The notes beneath the pieces are model-generated. The model was not told the origin of the DNA, did no database searches, and was given only the letters and a program-made list of their open reading frames with translations. Shown here one piece after another: positions 15,851 to 24,366 of a DNA stretch of 40,050 nt. This stretch comes from Myxococcales bacterium (lineage in GTDB: Bacteria > Myxococcota_A > Polyangia > Polyangiales > Houyiibacteriaceae). The stretch lies in assembly GCA_012744445.1 (NCBI GenBank), contig JAAYBZ010000021.1, positions 1 through 40,050 on the forward strand, read 5' to 3'. The position numbers and the translations under genes were made by a program. The stretch's first letter is position 1. Each line of letters starts with the position of its first letter.

Positions 15851-17260
15851 ATGCCTACGCTCCGCCTCACGGCGATCGCCCTCGTCCTCGCGCTCTCGGC
15901 GTCGTGCCGTGGGTCGGAGCCCGTCGCGCCTCCCGCCGAGCCGCCGGTCGTGGCCGAGCCCGCGCCCCGCGCGGCGCTGCCCGCGAAGGCCCTCCCGACG
16001 CGCGTCGGAGAGGGGCGCGTGCGGCACGTCGTCCTCTTCGTCGCCGACACCCTCCGGGCCGATCGCGTCCCGCCGCTCGCCGCGCCGCGGATCCACTCGC
16101 CCGCCCTCGCGCACCATGCCCGGCAGGCGATGGTCTTCGAGCAGGCCTACTCGACCTCCAACTGGACGAAGTCGGCCATGGCGAGCCTGCTCACCGGCCT
16201 CGAGGTCCACCGACACGGCGCCCTCACCCACGAGCACAAGCTCGGCGAGGAGCACGTGCTCCTCATGGAGATGCTCAAGGCCCACGGCTTCTACACGGCG
16301 GGCGTGCTCACCAACGGCTACCTCACCAAGGAGTACGGCTTCGATCGCGCCTGGGATCGCGTGATCCACGCCAAGGACACCGGGCTCGCCCGCGGGCACT
16401 TCGTGGCCAAGGAGGTGGAGCGCATCCTCGAGGAGCGCCCGCTCGACCAGCCGCTCTTCCTCTACGTCCACACCACCGACGTCCACGCGCCCTACGAGCC
16501 GCCGCCCCGCGATCTCGCGCACTACGATCGCGCGCCCTACAAGGGCGCCGTGCGCTTCGGCGGCGACAAGCTCTTCATCGAGCGCATCCGCCGCGGCGAG
16601 ATCCCCCTGAAGAAGCGCGACCGCGAGCGGCTCGTCGCGCTCTACGACGGCGAGGTGAGCTACCACGACCGGCAGTTCGCGCGGGTGAAGCGCGCGCTCG
16701 CGCGGCACGGGATCCTCGACGACGCGATCTTCGTCTTCACGAGCGACCACGGCGAGGAGCTCTTCGATCACGGCTCGGTCTCGCACGGCTGGCGGCGGCT
16801 CTGGCAGGAGCTCGTCCGCGTGCCGCTCATGGTGAGCCTCCCCGGCGGCGAGCCCGCGCGACGCAAAGAGGTCGTGAGCCTCCTCGACGTCCTGCCCACG
16901 ATCCTCGCCGAGGTCGGCCTCCGCGTCGACGGCGCCCAGCCCGGACGCTCGCTCGTGGGCCCGCTCCCCGAGAGCCGCCCCGTGCTCCTCGAGTCCTTCG
17001 GCATCCGCGGCGTCATCGATCGCGGGATGAAGCTCATCGTGCGGACCTATCCGCGGCCCGCCGTCACGCAGCTCTACGACCTCCGCCGCGATCCCCACGA
17101 GCGGCACGACCTCGCGGCCGAGCGGCCCGAGGAGGTGGAGCGGCTCGAGGCGCTGCTCGAAGAGCTCCGGCGTGGGCTCTTCGTCGCCTCGCGCGTCTCC
17201 GACGCCGAGCTCGACGAGTCCACGCGGCGCCAGCTCCAGGAGCTGGGCTACATCGACTGA
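15851..17260 (+). CDS. Sulfatase-fold lipoprotein with Thr at the nucleophile position
   Basis: The 469-residue protein has a signal peptide ending in the lipobox SASC and a Pro/Ala-rich linker. A single sulfatase (alkaline phosphatase superfamily) domain starts near residue 57. Metal and core motifs are VVLFVADTLRADR, TSDHGEELFDHG and FLYVHTTDVHAPYEPP. The nucleophile region is SNWTKSAMASLLTG, with Thr106 where sulfatases have Cys or Ser. As in LtaS/EptA-like enzymes, this points to a phosphotransferase or phosphodiesterase rather than a formylglycine sulfatase. It is the second Thr-type member in the window (the other is at 1990-4923) and is anchored as a lipoprotein. It is convergent with the alkyl sulfatase gene, with stop codons 3 bp apart. 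The substrate is unknown. Confidence 0.9.
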   Translation: MPTLRLTAIALVLALSASCRGSEPVAPPAEPPVVAEPAPRAALPAKALPTRVGEGRVRHVVLFVADTLRADRVPPLAAPRIHSPALAHHARQAMVFEQAYSTSNWTKSAMASLLTGLEVHRHGALTHEHKLGEEHVLLMEMLKAHGFYTAGVLTNGYLTKEYGFDRAWDRVIHAKDTGLARGHFVAKEVERILEERPLDQPLFLYVHTTDVHAPYEPPPRDLAHYDRAPYKGAVRFGGDKLFIERIRRGEIPLKKRDRERLVALYDGEVSYHDRQFARVKRALARHGILDDAIFVFTSDHGEELFDHGSVSHGWRRLWQELVRVPLMVSLPGGEPARRKEVVSLLDVLPTILAEVGLRVDGAQPGRSLVGPLPESRPVLLESFGIRGVIDRGMKLIVRTYPRPAVTQLYDLRRDPHERHDLAAERPEEVERLEALLEELRRGLFVASRVSDAELDESTRRQLQELGYID

Positions 17261-17263
17261 GCC

Positions 17264-19009
17264 TCAGAGGCCGCGGCGGAAGCGATCGAGGAAGCGGAGG
17301 AGCCCCGTCACCGAGCCCTCCACGCGGAGCTCGCCGCTCGCAATGGCGGCGACCGGCGACTCCACGCCCATCGCGAGGCGCTTCCACGTGCCGGGCGTCG
17401 TGTGGATCACGGCGATGGGCTCGGGCGTGCCCGGGAGCGGCGCGCCGTGGACCACCTCGAGCACGCCGTGGCGGAGGGTGAGGCTCGTCCCGCCCTCGTC
17501 GCCGAGCTCGAAGCGCACGCTCTCGTGCACGTCCACGGCGCGCTCGGGGAGGAGGCGCGTGGCCATCACCTCGAAGACCATCTCGAGCGGGACGGCGTCG
17601 ACGAGCTCGGGCGTGGGCGTGGGTCGCTCGGGCGCGCGCGCCTGCCCTTCGAGCTCGAGGGCCATCTCCAGAAGGTAAGCACGCCCGTTGGTGTTGGCGA
17701 GCGTGCCCGCGAGATCGCGGAGCGCCGAGGCGAGCTCGGCGTGGTGGCGTGGGTCGTCGTCGCTCGCGTCGCGGATCAGCGCGAGGAGCTCGACGGCGAG
17801 GGCGGGATCGCCTTCGTCGCGCGCCCGTCGCGCCCGCGCGATCACGGCGTCGGCGCCGCCAGACATCTCGACGAGCACGCGCGCCCGCTCGCCGCGCGGC
17901 TTGGGGTAGAGCGCCTCGGGCCGTCCGTCGAACCAGCCGAGCGCATTGGCGTAGATGGCGCGCGCCGACCAATCGAGCTGGCCGTAGAGCTCCTGCAGCG
18001 CGGGGTGCGCGGCGAGCGCCTTGGGGAGCGCGGCGCGCTCGGCGACGCGGTCGACGTCGAAGCCTCGGTTCGCGTCGCGCACCACCGCGTCGTGGAGGAA
18101 CTGGATGCCGTCGCGGTAGCTCGTGAGCGCGTCGCGGACGGCCTCGCGTCCCTCGACGGGCGGCGTGTGCGAGGGCACGAGCACGGCGGGATCGCGCCGA
18201 CGGATCGCGTCGAGGCTCGCGATCCACCCGCGCACGTCGCGCGGCGCGGTGCCGCGGATGGAGTAGAGGTTGGGGAAGGCGCGGTAGTAGTTGTCGCCGG
18301 GGAAGACGGCCTCGAGCTCGGGCACGTGCACGAAGAGGTGGTCGTGCGTCTCGCCGCGCGCCTCGACGAGCTCGAAGGTGAGCCCGCCGATCGAGAAACG
18401 CGCCTCGCCCTCGAAGGTGTGGGTGGGCATCCGGACGCCGAGCGCCATGGCCGCGTCGAGGTCGATCGGGCGCCCGAGGGCCGAGCAGGGCTGGTCCTCG
18501 TCCGGGAGGTGCGCGCCGAATTGGCGCGCGCCGCGGATCGTCTCGATCTCGCGGAAGATCCCGTACTGCTTCACGAAGTGGCGGGTGAACCCGGCCGTGC
18601 CCCAGATCGGCGTGTCCGGCCCCGCGAAGACCGAGGCGCCGCCCACGTGATCGATGTGGCTGTGCGTGAGGATCACGGCGACGACGGGGCCGTCTGCGAC
18701 CTCGGCGAGCGCGGCGCGCGCCTCCTCGGCGCGGCTGGGGCTCATGGCCGTGTCGATGATCACGTTGCCCTCGTCGGTGCGGACGAGGATCACGTTGGCG
18801 AGGTCGAAGCCGATGGCGACGTGGATCCGATCGCCGATCGAGACGACGCGCTTCTCCCCGATCACCTCGTCGCAATGCGCGCCGAGCGCGTCGGGCGGCG
18901 GGACGGCGCGCGAGGTCTCGAGCACGCCGCCGGGGAAGCGCAGCGCGCGATACGCGAAGACGACGGCGAGGACCAAGAGGAGGGTGAGGGCGAAGAGGCG
19001 CTTCTTCAT
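17264..19009 (-). CDS. SdsA1-like alkyl sulfatase (metallo-beta-lactamase superfamily)
   Basis: The 581-residue protein starts at ATG 19009 with a signal or anchor helix (MKKRLFALTLLLVLAVVFAY). A metallo-beta-lactamase domain follows, with the zinc motif THSHIDHVGG around residues 113-122 and FPGDNYYRAFPNLYSIRG. Next are an alkyl-sulfatase dimerisation-like helical region (ELYGQLDWSARAIYANALGWF) and a C-terminal SCP2-like domain of about 110 residues. This three-domain order is that of SdsA1-type enzymes, which hydrolyse primary alkyl sulfates such as SDS to alcohol plus sulfate. It is shorter than typical SdsA1 (about 650). It would act in the periplasm. It diverges from the RNA methyltransferase gene by only 39 bp and converges with the sulfatase-fold lipoprotein gene. 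Confidence 0.9.
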   Translation of the reverse strand: MKKRLFALTLLLVLAVVFAYRALRFPGGVLETSRAVPPPDALGAHCDEVIGEKRVVSIGDRIHVAIGFDLANVILVRTDEGNVIIDTAMSPSRAEEARAALAEVADGPVVAVILTHSHIDHVGGASVFAGPDTPIWGTAGFTRHFVKQYGIFREIETIRGARQFGAHLPDEDQPCSALGRPIDLDAAMALGVRMPTHTFEGEARFSIGGLTFELVEARGETHDHLFVHVPELEAVFPGDNYYRAFPNLYSIRGTAPRDVRGWIASLDAIRRRDPAVLVPSHTPPVEGREAVRDALTSYRDGIQFLHDAVVRDANRGFDVDRVAERAALPKALAAHPALQELYGQLDWSARAIYANALGWFDGRPEALYPKPRGERARVLVEMSGGADAVIARARRARDEGDPALAVELLALIRDASDDDPRHHAELASALRDLAGTLANTNGRAYLLEMALELEGQARAPERPTPTPELVDAVPLEMVFEVMATRLLPERAVDVHESVRFELGDEGGTSLTLRHGVLEVVHGAPLPGTPEPIAVIHTTPGTWKRLAMGVESPVAAIASGELRVEGSVTGLLRFLDRFRRGL

Positions 19010-19048
19010 CGGGATGATCCACGCCCAGGATCTGTCAGAACAGGCGCG

Positions 19049-20335
19049 ATGACCACCCTGCGACCCTCGTCCACCGCGATCCGCCGCCTGCGCGTCGAGC
19101 GCTTGGGCGAAGAGGGCGAGGGTGTCGGGCGCCTCGAGGGCGTCGACGTCCACGTGCCCGGCGCGTTCCCGGGCGAGGAGGTCGAGGTGCGGATCGAGGC
19201 CGTGAGCCGTCACCACCCGCGGGCGCACGCGCGCCTCGTCTCGATCGTCACGCCGCATCCCCTGCGGCGAGAGAGCCCGTGCCCCCGCGACGTCGCGCGC
19301 GGCGGGCGCTGCACGGGCTGCCCGCTCTCGGGCCTCGCCATCGACGCGCAGCGGGAGGCGCACCGGGCGACGCTCGAGGCGCGCTACGGGATCCGGGTGG
19401 ACGCGGTGATCGGCGCGCGCGAGCTCGGCTATCGCTTCGCGAGCAAGCGCATCGCCTTCGATGCGCGCGAGGGCATCGACTTCGGGAGCTACGTGCGCGG
19501 CTCGCACCGGCCGGCCTCGATGGAGGGCTGCCTCGTCGAGCATCCGCGCATCGAGGAGGCCGTGGCGGAGCTCCGCGCCGAGGCGCGGGCGCGAGGGATC
19601 CGCGCGGCCGGCGGCGTCCTCGAGGGCGTCTGGGTGAAGACCGACGGAGAGCGCGTCCTGCTCACGCTCCTCGGCGCGACGCCGCCCGACGCGACGCTCC
19701 GCGCGCTCGCCGGCGCGCTCGTGAAGAGCCAGGGCGTCCACCACTCGCGCCGCGTCGCCGGGAGCGACGCCCTCCGCGGGCAGACGCTCGAGCGGCTCGC
19801 CGGGATCGACGCGATCGAGATCGAGCTCGAGGGCGTGCGCCGCGCGACGGGACCGCTCGGCTTCCTCCAGCCCAACCCCGAGGTCGCCTCCCTCGCGTAT
19901 CGCGCCCTCGTCGCGGGCGAGGCGCGCGGCCGCCTCGCCTTCGATCTCTACGCCGGCGCGGGGGTGACGACGGAGCTGCTCCGGCGGCGCTTCGAGCGCG
20001 TCGTGCCGTGCGAGTCCTTCCCGGAGAGCGCGGCGGCGCTCGGCGTGCCCCCGAAGACGGCGGAGGACTTCTTGCGCGAGGCGCTCGCGCGGGGGGATCG
20101 CCCGGAGCTCGTCGTCGCGAACCCGCCCCGCGGCGGGATGGGCGCGACGGTGACGGAGGCCTTGCTCTCCCTCGATCCGTCCGAGATCCGCGTGATGAGC
20201 TGCAGCGCGAAGACGCTCGCGCGCGATCTCGCGGTGCTCGAGCGGCGCTTCGCGCGCGTCTCGGTCGAGGCCTTCGACACGCTCCCGCAGACGGGGCACC
20301 TCGAGCTCGTCGCCGTGCTCCGGCGACGAGGCTGA
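19049..20335 (+). CDS. TrmA/RlmD-type RNA (uracil-5-)-methyltransferase
   Basis: The 428-residue protein has an N-terminal TRAM domain (about 8-65). A Cys cluster for an iron-sulfur centre reads CPRDVARGGRCTGC with a later EGC; the first spacing is C-x9-C rather than the C-x5-C of RlmD. A SAM-dependent methyltransferase domain follows. Catalytic motifs are DLYAGAGVTTEL (SAM), VVANPPRGGMG (NPPR in place of DPPR), VMSCSAKTLARDL with the nucleophilic Cys, and DTLPQTGHLELV near the end. The family methylates C5 of uridine in 23S rRNA or tRNA. Motif spelling diverges from the E. coli enzymes, so the target (U1939, U747 or tRNA U54) cannot be named. Its stop directly abuts the stop of the convergent tetR-type gene. 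Confidence 0.92.
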   Translation: MTTLRPSSTAIRRLRVERLGEEGEGVGRLEGVDVHVPGAFPGEEVEVRIEAVSRHHPRAHARLVSIVTPHPLRRESPCPRDVARGGRCTGCPLSGLAIDAQREAHRATLEARYGIRVDAVIGARELGYRFASKRIAFDAREGIDFGSYVRGSHRPASMEGCLVEHPRIEEAVAELRAEARARGIRAAGGVLEGVWVKTDGERVLLTLLGATPPDATLRALAGALVKSQGVHHSRRVAGSDALRGQTLERLAGIDAIEIELEGVRRATGPLGFLQPNPEVASLAYRALVAGEARGRLAFDLYAGAGVTTELLRRRFERVVPCESFPESAAALGVPPKTAEDFLREALARGDRPELVVANPPRGGMGATVTEALLSLDPSEIRVMSCSAKTLARDLAVLERRFARVSVEAFDTLPQTGHLELVAVLRRRG

Positions 20336-21001
20336 TCAGGCGCGGCGGCGCACGCCGTCGAGCACCATCTTCACGAGGATGCGCGTGGCGGTGAGGTCGT
20401 CGGCGTTGAGCTCGCCGCGGAGACGCCCGAGCGCGAGCTGCTCGGCGGCGCCGATGACGGCGATCGCGCTCACCGAGGGATCTTCGACGTCGATGAGGCC
20501 GTGGTCGTTCGCGAAGCGGCTGAGCGCGACGGCGGAGCTCTCGATCTCGGCGGCGAGCTCGGCGACGGCGGCGCGCGAGGGCGTGTTGGGCGCGCGGCGC
20601 TCCTGGAGGTAGAGGCGGAAGGCCTGGTGCTCCCGCTGTGCGAGGAGGCCGAGGGCGAGGCTGAGCTCGCCGTAGGCGGTGGTCACCTCGTCGGCGTCCT
20701 TGGCCGACTCGAGCGCCTCCTTGCACTCGGACATGTGCTTGCGGAAGCCCACCGCGAGCGGCAGGAGGATCGCCTGCACGAGGGCGCCCTTGTCGTCGAA
20801 GTATCGGTAGAAGTTGCCCTTCGCCATGCCGGCGGCGCGAGCGATGTCGTCGATCGACGCCTGCTCGATGCCGTGCTCGAGGAAGAGCTCGACGCCCGCC
20901 TTGAGGAGGGAATCGATGCGCTCCTTGCGATTCGTATCTCGTTTCCCCCCCTCGGGACCGGGCCGATCCTTGGGGACCTTGCCGCGTACCAACTCTGTCA
21001 T
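20336..21001 (-). CDS. TetR-family transcriptional regulator
   Basis: The 221-residue protein begins with a short charged leader. A TetR helix-turn-helix follows at about 25-72: RKERIDSLLKAGVELFLEHG, ASIDDIARAAGMAKGNFYRYF, DDKGALVQAIL. A helical ligand-binding and dimerisation domain of about 145 residues completes it, of normal length. It is transcribed divergently from the membrane hydroxylase gene at 21092. The 90-bp gap contains two opposed promoters and the palindrome ATGACC-AAAC-GGTCAT. The usual TetR logic is that it represses the hydroxylase, and perhaps itself, until a hydrophobic ligand is bound. That logic is inferred from context. Confidence 0.94.
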   Translation of the reverse strand: MTELVRGKVPKDRPGPEGGKRDTNRKERIDSLLKAGVELFLEHGIEQASIDDIARAAGMAKGNFYRYFDDKGALVQAILLPLAVGFRKHMSECKEALESAKDADEVTTAYGELSLALGLLAQREHQAFRLYLQERRAPNTPSRAAVAELAAEIESSAVALSRFANDHGLIDVEDPSVSAIAVIGAAEQLALGRLRGELNADDLTATRILVKMVLDGVRRRA

Positions 21002-21008
21002 CCCCCCG

Positions 21009-21036
21009 ACTCTGATTGGAGGACGGAGGTTGTCAA
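21009..21036 (-). promoter_or_regulatory. Promoter candidate for the tetR-type gene
   Basis: On the minus strand a perfect TTGACA (21036-21031) is followed after 16 bp by CAGAGT (21014-21009). Transcription would begin near the ATG at 21001, so the messenger would be leaderless or nearly so. Its -35 overlaps the -35 of the opposing promoter within GGTTGTCAACC. Confidence 0.45.
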
Positions 21037-21058
21037 CCTGGGGACTTCATTTTACAAT
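21030..21058 (+). promoter_or_regulatory. Promoter for the membrane hydroxylase gene
   Basis: TTGTCA (21030-21035) and TACAAT (21053-21058) each match five of six consensus bases and are spaced exactly 17 bp apart. This is the best sigma-70-type promoter seen in the window. The start of transcription would fall near 21065, inside the operator. The gene's GGAGG site lies at 21081-21085. Confidence 0.65.
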
Positions 21059-21072
21059 GACCAAACGGTCAT
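21057..21072. promoter_or_regulatory. Probable TetR operator
   Basis: ATGACC-AAAC-GGTCAT is a palindrome with perfect 6-bp arms. It covers the end of the -10 box and the predicted transcription start of the hydroxylase gene, an ideal place for repression. The neighbouring divergent tetR-type gene is the obvious candidate for its protein. Confidence 0.65.
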
Positions 21073-21091
21073 CAAATAACGGAGGCCTCGG

Positions 21092-21625
21092 ATGCTCGTC
21101 GGATTCGCGCTCGGACTCGTCGCCCAGAACGCAGGCGAATGGCTCGCACACAAGTACATCCTCCACGGAATGGCTCGGAAGAAGGACTCGTTCTGGGCCT
21201 TCCACTGGCACGAGCACCACAAGGAGAGCCGGCGGAACGACTTCTACGATCCGCACTACCAGCGCTCGCTATTCAGCGGATTGCACGCGCAGAGCAAGGA
21301 GGCGCTCGGCCTCGCCGCGGCCGGGCTCGCCGTCCTCCCGCTCGCGCCCGTCGCGCCGGGCTTCACCGCCGGCTTCCTCGTCGGCATCGCCAACTACTAT
21401 CGGGTGCACAAGAAGTCCCACAACGACCCGGAGTGGGCGAAGGCGCACCTGCCCTGGCACTACGACCACCACATGGGGCCGAACCAACACGCCAATTGGT
21501 GCGTCACCTTCCCGCTCTTCGACTACGTGATGGGCACGCGCGAGCCCTACCTCGGCACCGAGCGCGAGGCGAAGGATCGGGCGCGGCGGGAGCGGCGCGC
21601 GGCGGTCAGCGCGACGGCGGCCTGA
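21092..21625 (+). CDS. Fatty acid hydroxylase-superfamily membrane protein
   Basis: The 177-residue protein starts 6 bp after a GGAGG site. It carries the histidine boxes of integral-membrane di-iron oxygenases (carotene and sterol hydroxylase type): HKYILH, HWHEHH, HKKSH and HYDHH. The spacing fits the fatty acid hydroxylase superfamily. At least two hydrophobic segments are present (residues 1-18 and about 70-100). These enzymes hydroxylate or desaturate lipids, sterols or carotenoids at the membrane using O2. The substrate cannot be told, but the adjacent TetR regulator and operator suggest induction by a hydrophobic compound. The tail is strongly basic. A short GC hairpin at 21636-21647 follows the stop. 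Confidence 0.88.
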   Translation: MLVGFALGLVAQNAGEWLAHKYILHGMARKKDSFWAFHWHEHHKESRRNDFYDPHYQRSLFSGLHAQSKEALGLAAAGLAVLPLAPVAPGFTAGFLVGIANYYRVHKKSHNDPEWAKAHLPWHYDHHMGPNQHANWCVTFPLFDYVMGTREPYLGTEREAKDRARRERRAAVSATAA

Positions 21626-21695
21626 ACGCACGAACACCCCTCGGGGTCTCCTAGTAATTGCGGGAAGGTCGGGAGGTCGGCCACACTAGCCGGCC

Positions 21696-23024
21696 ATGCC
21701 TCTCTGGGAGCGGCACGAGTCGCGCGTCGCCGCGGCTCTCATCATCGGTTCGTCGATCGGGCTCGCCGGCTGTGGAGATCAGGGCGCGAGCCTGAAGGAC
21801 AACCCCGGCCTCGCGCTCGTCGCCGTCTTCCTCCTCGTGGGCGCGGCCTACATCGCGGCGGACGTCTTCGTCGACTGGCTCGAGGAGCGCTTCCTCATCC
21901 TGAGCGGCGTCGAATACCTCCTCCTCGGCGTGATCCTCGGGCAGGCGCTCCCCGGCATCCGCGACGTGGAGTCGCTCCAGCCGATCTTCCCGGTCATCGC
22001 GCTCACCACCGGCTGGCTCGGTCTGCTCCGCGGCACCGAGCTCCGCATCCACGAGGTGCGCGGCGCGCCCGACGGGCTCGGCACCGCGATGCTCCTCCAG
22101 CTCGTCGTGCCGGGGCTCCTCGTGGGGCTGATCGCCTATTTCGCGTTCGAGGTGAACGCCATGATCGCGGCGCTCCTCGGCTGCGTGGCCGCGGCGCACT
22201 CGAGCGAGCCCTTCACCGTGCTCTCGGCGCGCTACCAGGTCTTCGGCCCCGTCGCCTCGCTGGTCGAGAAGGCCTCGCGCCTCGGCGACGTCCTCGTGAT
22301 CCTCGCCTTCGGCCTCGTCTTCTGCGTCTTCCACGAGGGCACGCCGGGGGCCCCCACGCTCAATTGGTGGCAGTGGACCGAGGTCACGCTCGTGCTCGGC
22401 GCCGGGCTCGGCCTGCTCTCGCGCCCCTTCGTCGCCGAGGGCCAGAGCACGCACGCGCGCTTCCTCGCCCTCGTGGGCATCATCTTCTTCGCGTCGGGCG
22501 CGGCGTACTTCCTCGCGCTCTCGGCGCTCATGGTGAACCTGATCCTCGGGATCGTCCTCGTGAACCTCTCGGCCGCGGGGCAGGCGGTGCGCAGCACGCT
22601 CCGCGACACCGAGCGCCCCATGACCATCGTGCTCTTCGTCATCGCGGGCGCGCTCGTGCGCCCGGCGCCGGTGCTCTCCGTGGCGATCGGCTTCTTCGCC
22701 TTCATCGTGCTCCGCGCGCTCGGCAGCATGCTCGCGGCGCGAATCACGGCGCTCCGCACGGCGCTCCGGCCCGATCTCCACCGCGGCTTCGTCGCCCAGA
22801 GTGCCGTCGTGGTGGCCATGGCCGTGACCTTCCGCATCGTCGTCGAGGGCGAGCTCGTCGACGTGGCCTATATCGTGATCCTGCTCTCGGTGGTCTTCCA
22901 CGGCCTGCTCGGGCCGCGCCTCCTCCGAGGGCTCCTCGCCGACGCGGGCGGGCTCATGGTCCGTGAGGACGTCGAGCCGCCGGTCGGACCCGCGCCCGAG
23001 TCGGGCGCCGCGGAGGTGAGCTGA
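21696..23024 (+). CDS. Kef/NhaP-type cation:proton antiporter with lipobox-like N-terminus
   Basis: The 442-residue protein has about 12 hydrophobic segments of the monovalent cation:proton antiporter-1/2 superfamily, such as FLILSGVEYLLLGVILGQALPG and AALLGCVAAAHSSEPF. It exchanges K+ or Na+ for H+ across the inner membrane. The N-terminus, a charged stretch then LIIGSSIGLAGCGDQGAS, looks like a lipoprotein signal with lipobox LAGC at Cys26, which is odd for an antiporter. The C-terminal tail is short and Pro/Glu-rich, with no fused RCK domain. The next gene, trkA, begins one base after the stop and could supply the nucleotide-sensing RCK subunit. It is the first gene of the K+ cluster. Confidence 0.88.
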   Translation: MPLWERHESRVAAALIIGSSIGLAGCGDQGASLKDNPGLALVAVFLLVGAAYIAADVFVDWLEERFLILSGVEYLLLGVILGQALPGIRDVESLQPIFPVIALTTGWLGLLRGTELRIHEVRGAPDGLGTAMLLQLVVPGLLVGLIAYFAFEVNAMIAALLGCVAAAHSSEPFTVLSARYQVFGPVASLVEKASRLGDVLVILAFGLVFCVFHEGTPGAPTLNWWQWTEVTLVLGAGLGLLSRPFVAEGQSTHARFLALVGIIFFASGAAYFLALSALMVNLILGIVLVNLSAAGQAVRSTLRDTERPMTIVLFVIAGALVRPAPVLSVAIGFFAFIVLRALGSMLAARITALRTALRPDLHRGFVAQSAVVVAMAVTFRIVVEGELVDVAYIVILLSVVFHGLLGPRLLRGLLADAGGLMVREDVEPPVGPAPESGAAEVS

Positions 23025-23025
23025 G

Positions 23026-24366
23026 ATGTACATCATCGTCATCGGACTCGGCGAAGTCGGCCGGCACCTCCTCTCCCAGCTCGATCAGGAGGGGCACGAC
23101 GTCGTCGCGATCGACAAGAACGCCTCCGCGGTGGCCTACGCCGAGGACCACTACGACGTGATGTCGCTCGTGGGCTACGGCGCGAGCCACGACGTGCTCG
23201 AGCAGGCGGGCGTCCGCCGCGCCGATCTCGTCGTCGCCGTCTCCGAGGACGACGAGGTCAACCTCATCGCGGCCCTCGCGGCCAAGCAGCTCGGCGCCAA
23301 GCGCGTCATCGCGCGCGTGCAGGGCAACGAGTGGTCCAAGTGGACCGACGGCGTGAAGTACGGCCTGCTCGGCGTCGACGTCGTCATCAACCCGCGCATC
23401 CTCGTCGCGCAGGAGCTCTCGCGCATCGCCCGCTCGCATGGCGCGAACGACGTCATCGACCTCGCGCAGGACCGCCTCGAGCTCGTGCAGCTCCAGGTCA
23501 CCGACTCGCGCCTCACCGAGCGCCCGCTCGCGAGCCTCGATCTCCCTGCGGCCACCTTGGTCGCGGGCGTCGTACGGAACCAGGAGTTCTTCATCCCGGG
23601 CGGCGCCGACGTGCTCCTCCCCGACGATCGCGTCTACCTCATCGGCACGCCCGACGGCGTGCAGCGCACGGAGGAGTATTTCAACAAGCAGCGCCAGGCG
23701 CGGAAGATCTGCATCGTGGGCGGCGGCGTCGTCGGCGCCACGCTGGCGCGCGAGCTCGTCCGGCAGGACGCGCGCGTCCTCGTCATCGAGCGCGATCGCG
23801 AGAGCGCGGAGCGGCTCGGCGCCGACCTCATCGGCGTCGACGTAATCCACGGCGAGGGCACCGATCAATCCCTCCTCGAAGAGGAGGAGATCGGATCCTT
23901 CGACTTCTTCGTCGCCACCACCCGCCAGGACGAGATCAACCTCATGGCCTCGCTCCTCGCCAAGCGCGTGGGCGTCCCCCGCACCGCGTGCATCGTGCAG
24001 CGCGCGGACTACTCGCCGATCTACCGCCAGCTCGGGATCGACGCCGTCCTCTCGCCGCGCGCCGTCGCGAGCGACCACATCGTCCGCTACACGCGGAGCG
24101 GCGAGATCCTCAGCCTCGTGAGCATCGAGGACGGCGCCGCCGAGGTGCTCGAGCTCACGGCGCAGCCCGGATGCCGCGCGGCCGGCAAGGCGATCCGGCG
24201 GATGGATCTGCCGCGCGGTGCCCTCATCGCCGCCATCGTCCGCGGTGAGGACATCGTCATCCCGAGGGGTGACGATCAGGTGCAGGCCGGCGACCGCGTC
24301 ATCGTGATGACCGTGCGCGCGGCGCGCTCGAGCGTCGAGCAGCAGTTCAGGGCAGGCAGGTTTTGA
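23026..24366 (+). CDS. trkA: TrkA, NAD-binding gating subunit of the Trk potassium system
   Basis: The 446-residue cytosolic protein has the duplicated TrkA layout RCK_N, RCK_C, RCK_N, RCK_C. The first Rossmann fold opens with IIVIGLGEVGRHLL and the second, near residue 226, with CIVGGGVVGATLA. Each is followed by an acidic strand end (VVAIDKN and VLVIERD) that binds the adenine ribose of NAD(H), and by a C-terminal regulatory segment. TrkA forms a ring under the TrkH dimer and opens it in response to ATP or NADH. It lies one base after the antiporter gene, and its TGA overlaps the TTG start of trkH by four bases. Confidence 0.96.
   Translation: MYIIVIGLGEVGRHLLSQLDQEGHDVVAIDKNASAVAYAEDHYDVMSLVGYGASHDVLEQAGVRRADLVVAVSEDDEVNLIAALAAKQLGAKRVIARVQGNEWSKWTDGVKYGLLGVDVVINPRILVAQELSRIARSHGANDVIDLAQDRLELVQLQVTDSRLTERPLASLDLPAATLVAGVVRNQEFFIPGGADVLLPDDRVYLIGTPDGVQRTEEYFNKQRQARKICIVGGGVVGATLARELVRQDARVLVIERDRESAERLGADLIGVDVIHGEGTDQSLLEEEEIGSFDFFVATTRQDEINLMASLLAKRVGVPRTACIVQRADYSPIYRQLGIDAVLSPRAVASDHIVRYTRSGEILSLVSIEDGAAEVLELTAQPGCRAAGKAIRRMDLPRGALIAAIVRGEDIVIPRGDDQVQAGDRVIVMTVRAARSSVEQQFRAGRF

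Noticed and set aside
17402..19048. Long in-frame upstream extension of the RNA methyltransferase
   Set aside because: It is antisense to the alkyl sulfatase. The TRAM domain begins just after ATG 19049, which is the natural start.
19010..20299. Long in-frame upstream extension of the alkyl sulfatase
   Set aside because: It is antisense to the methyltransferase, while ATG 19009 begins a proper signal sequence.
21636..21647. ACCCC-TC-GGGGT as a terminator after the hydroxylase gene
   Set aside because: The stem is short, the loop too small and no T-run follows.
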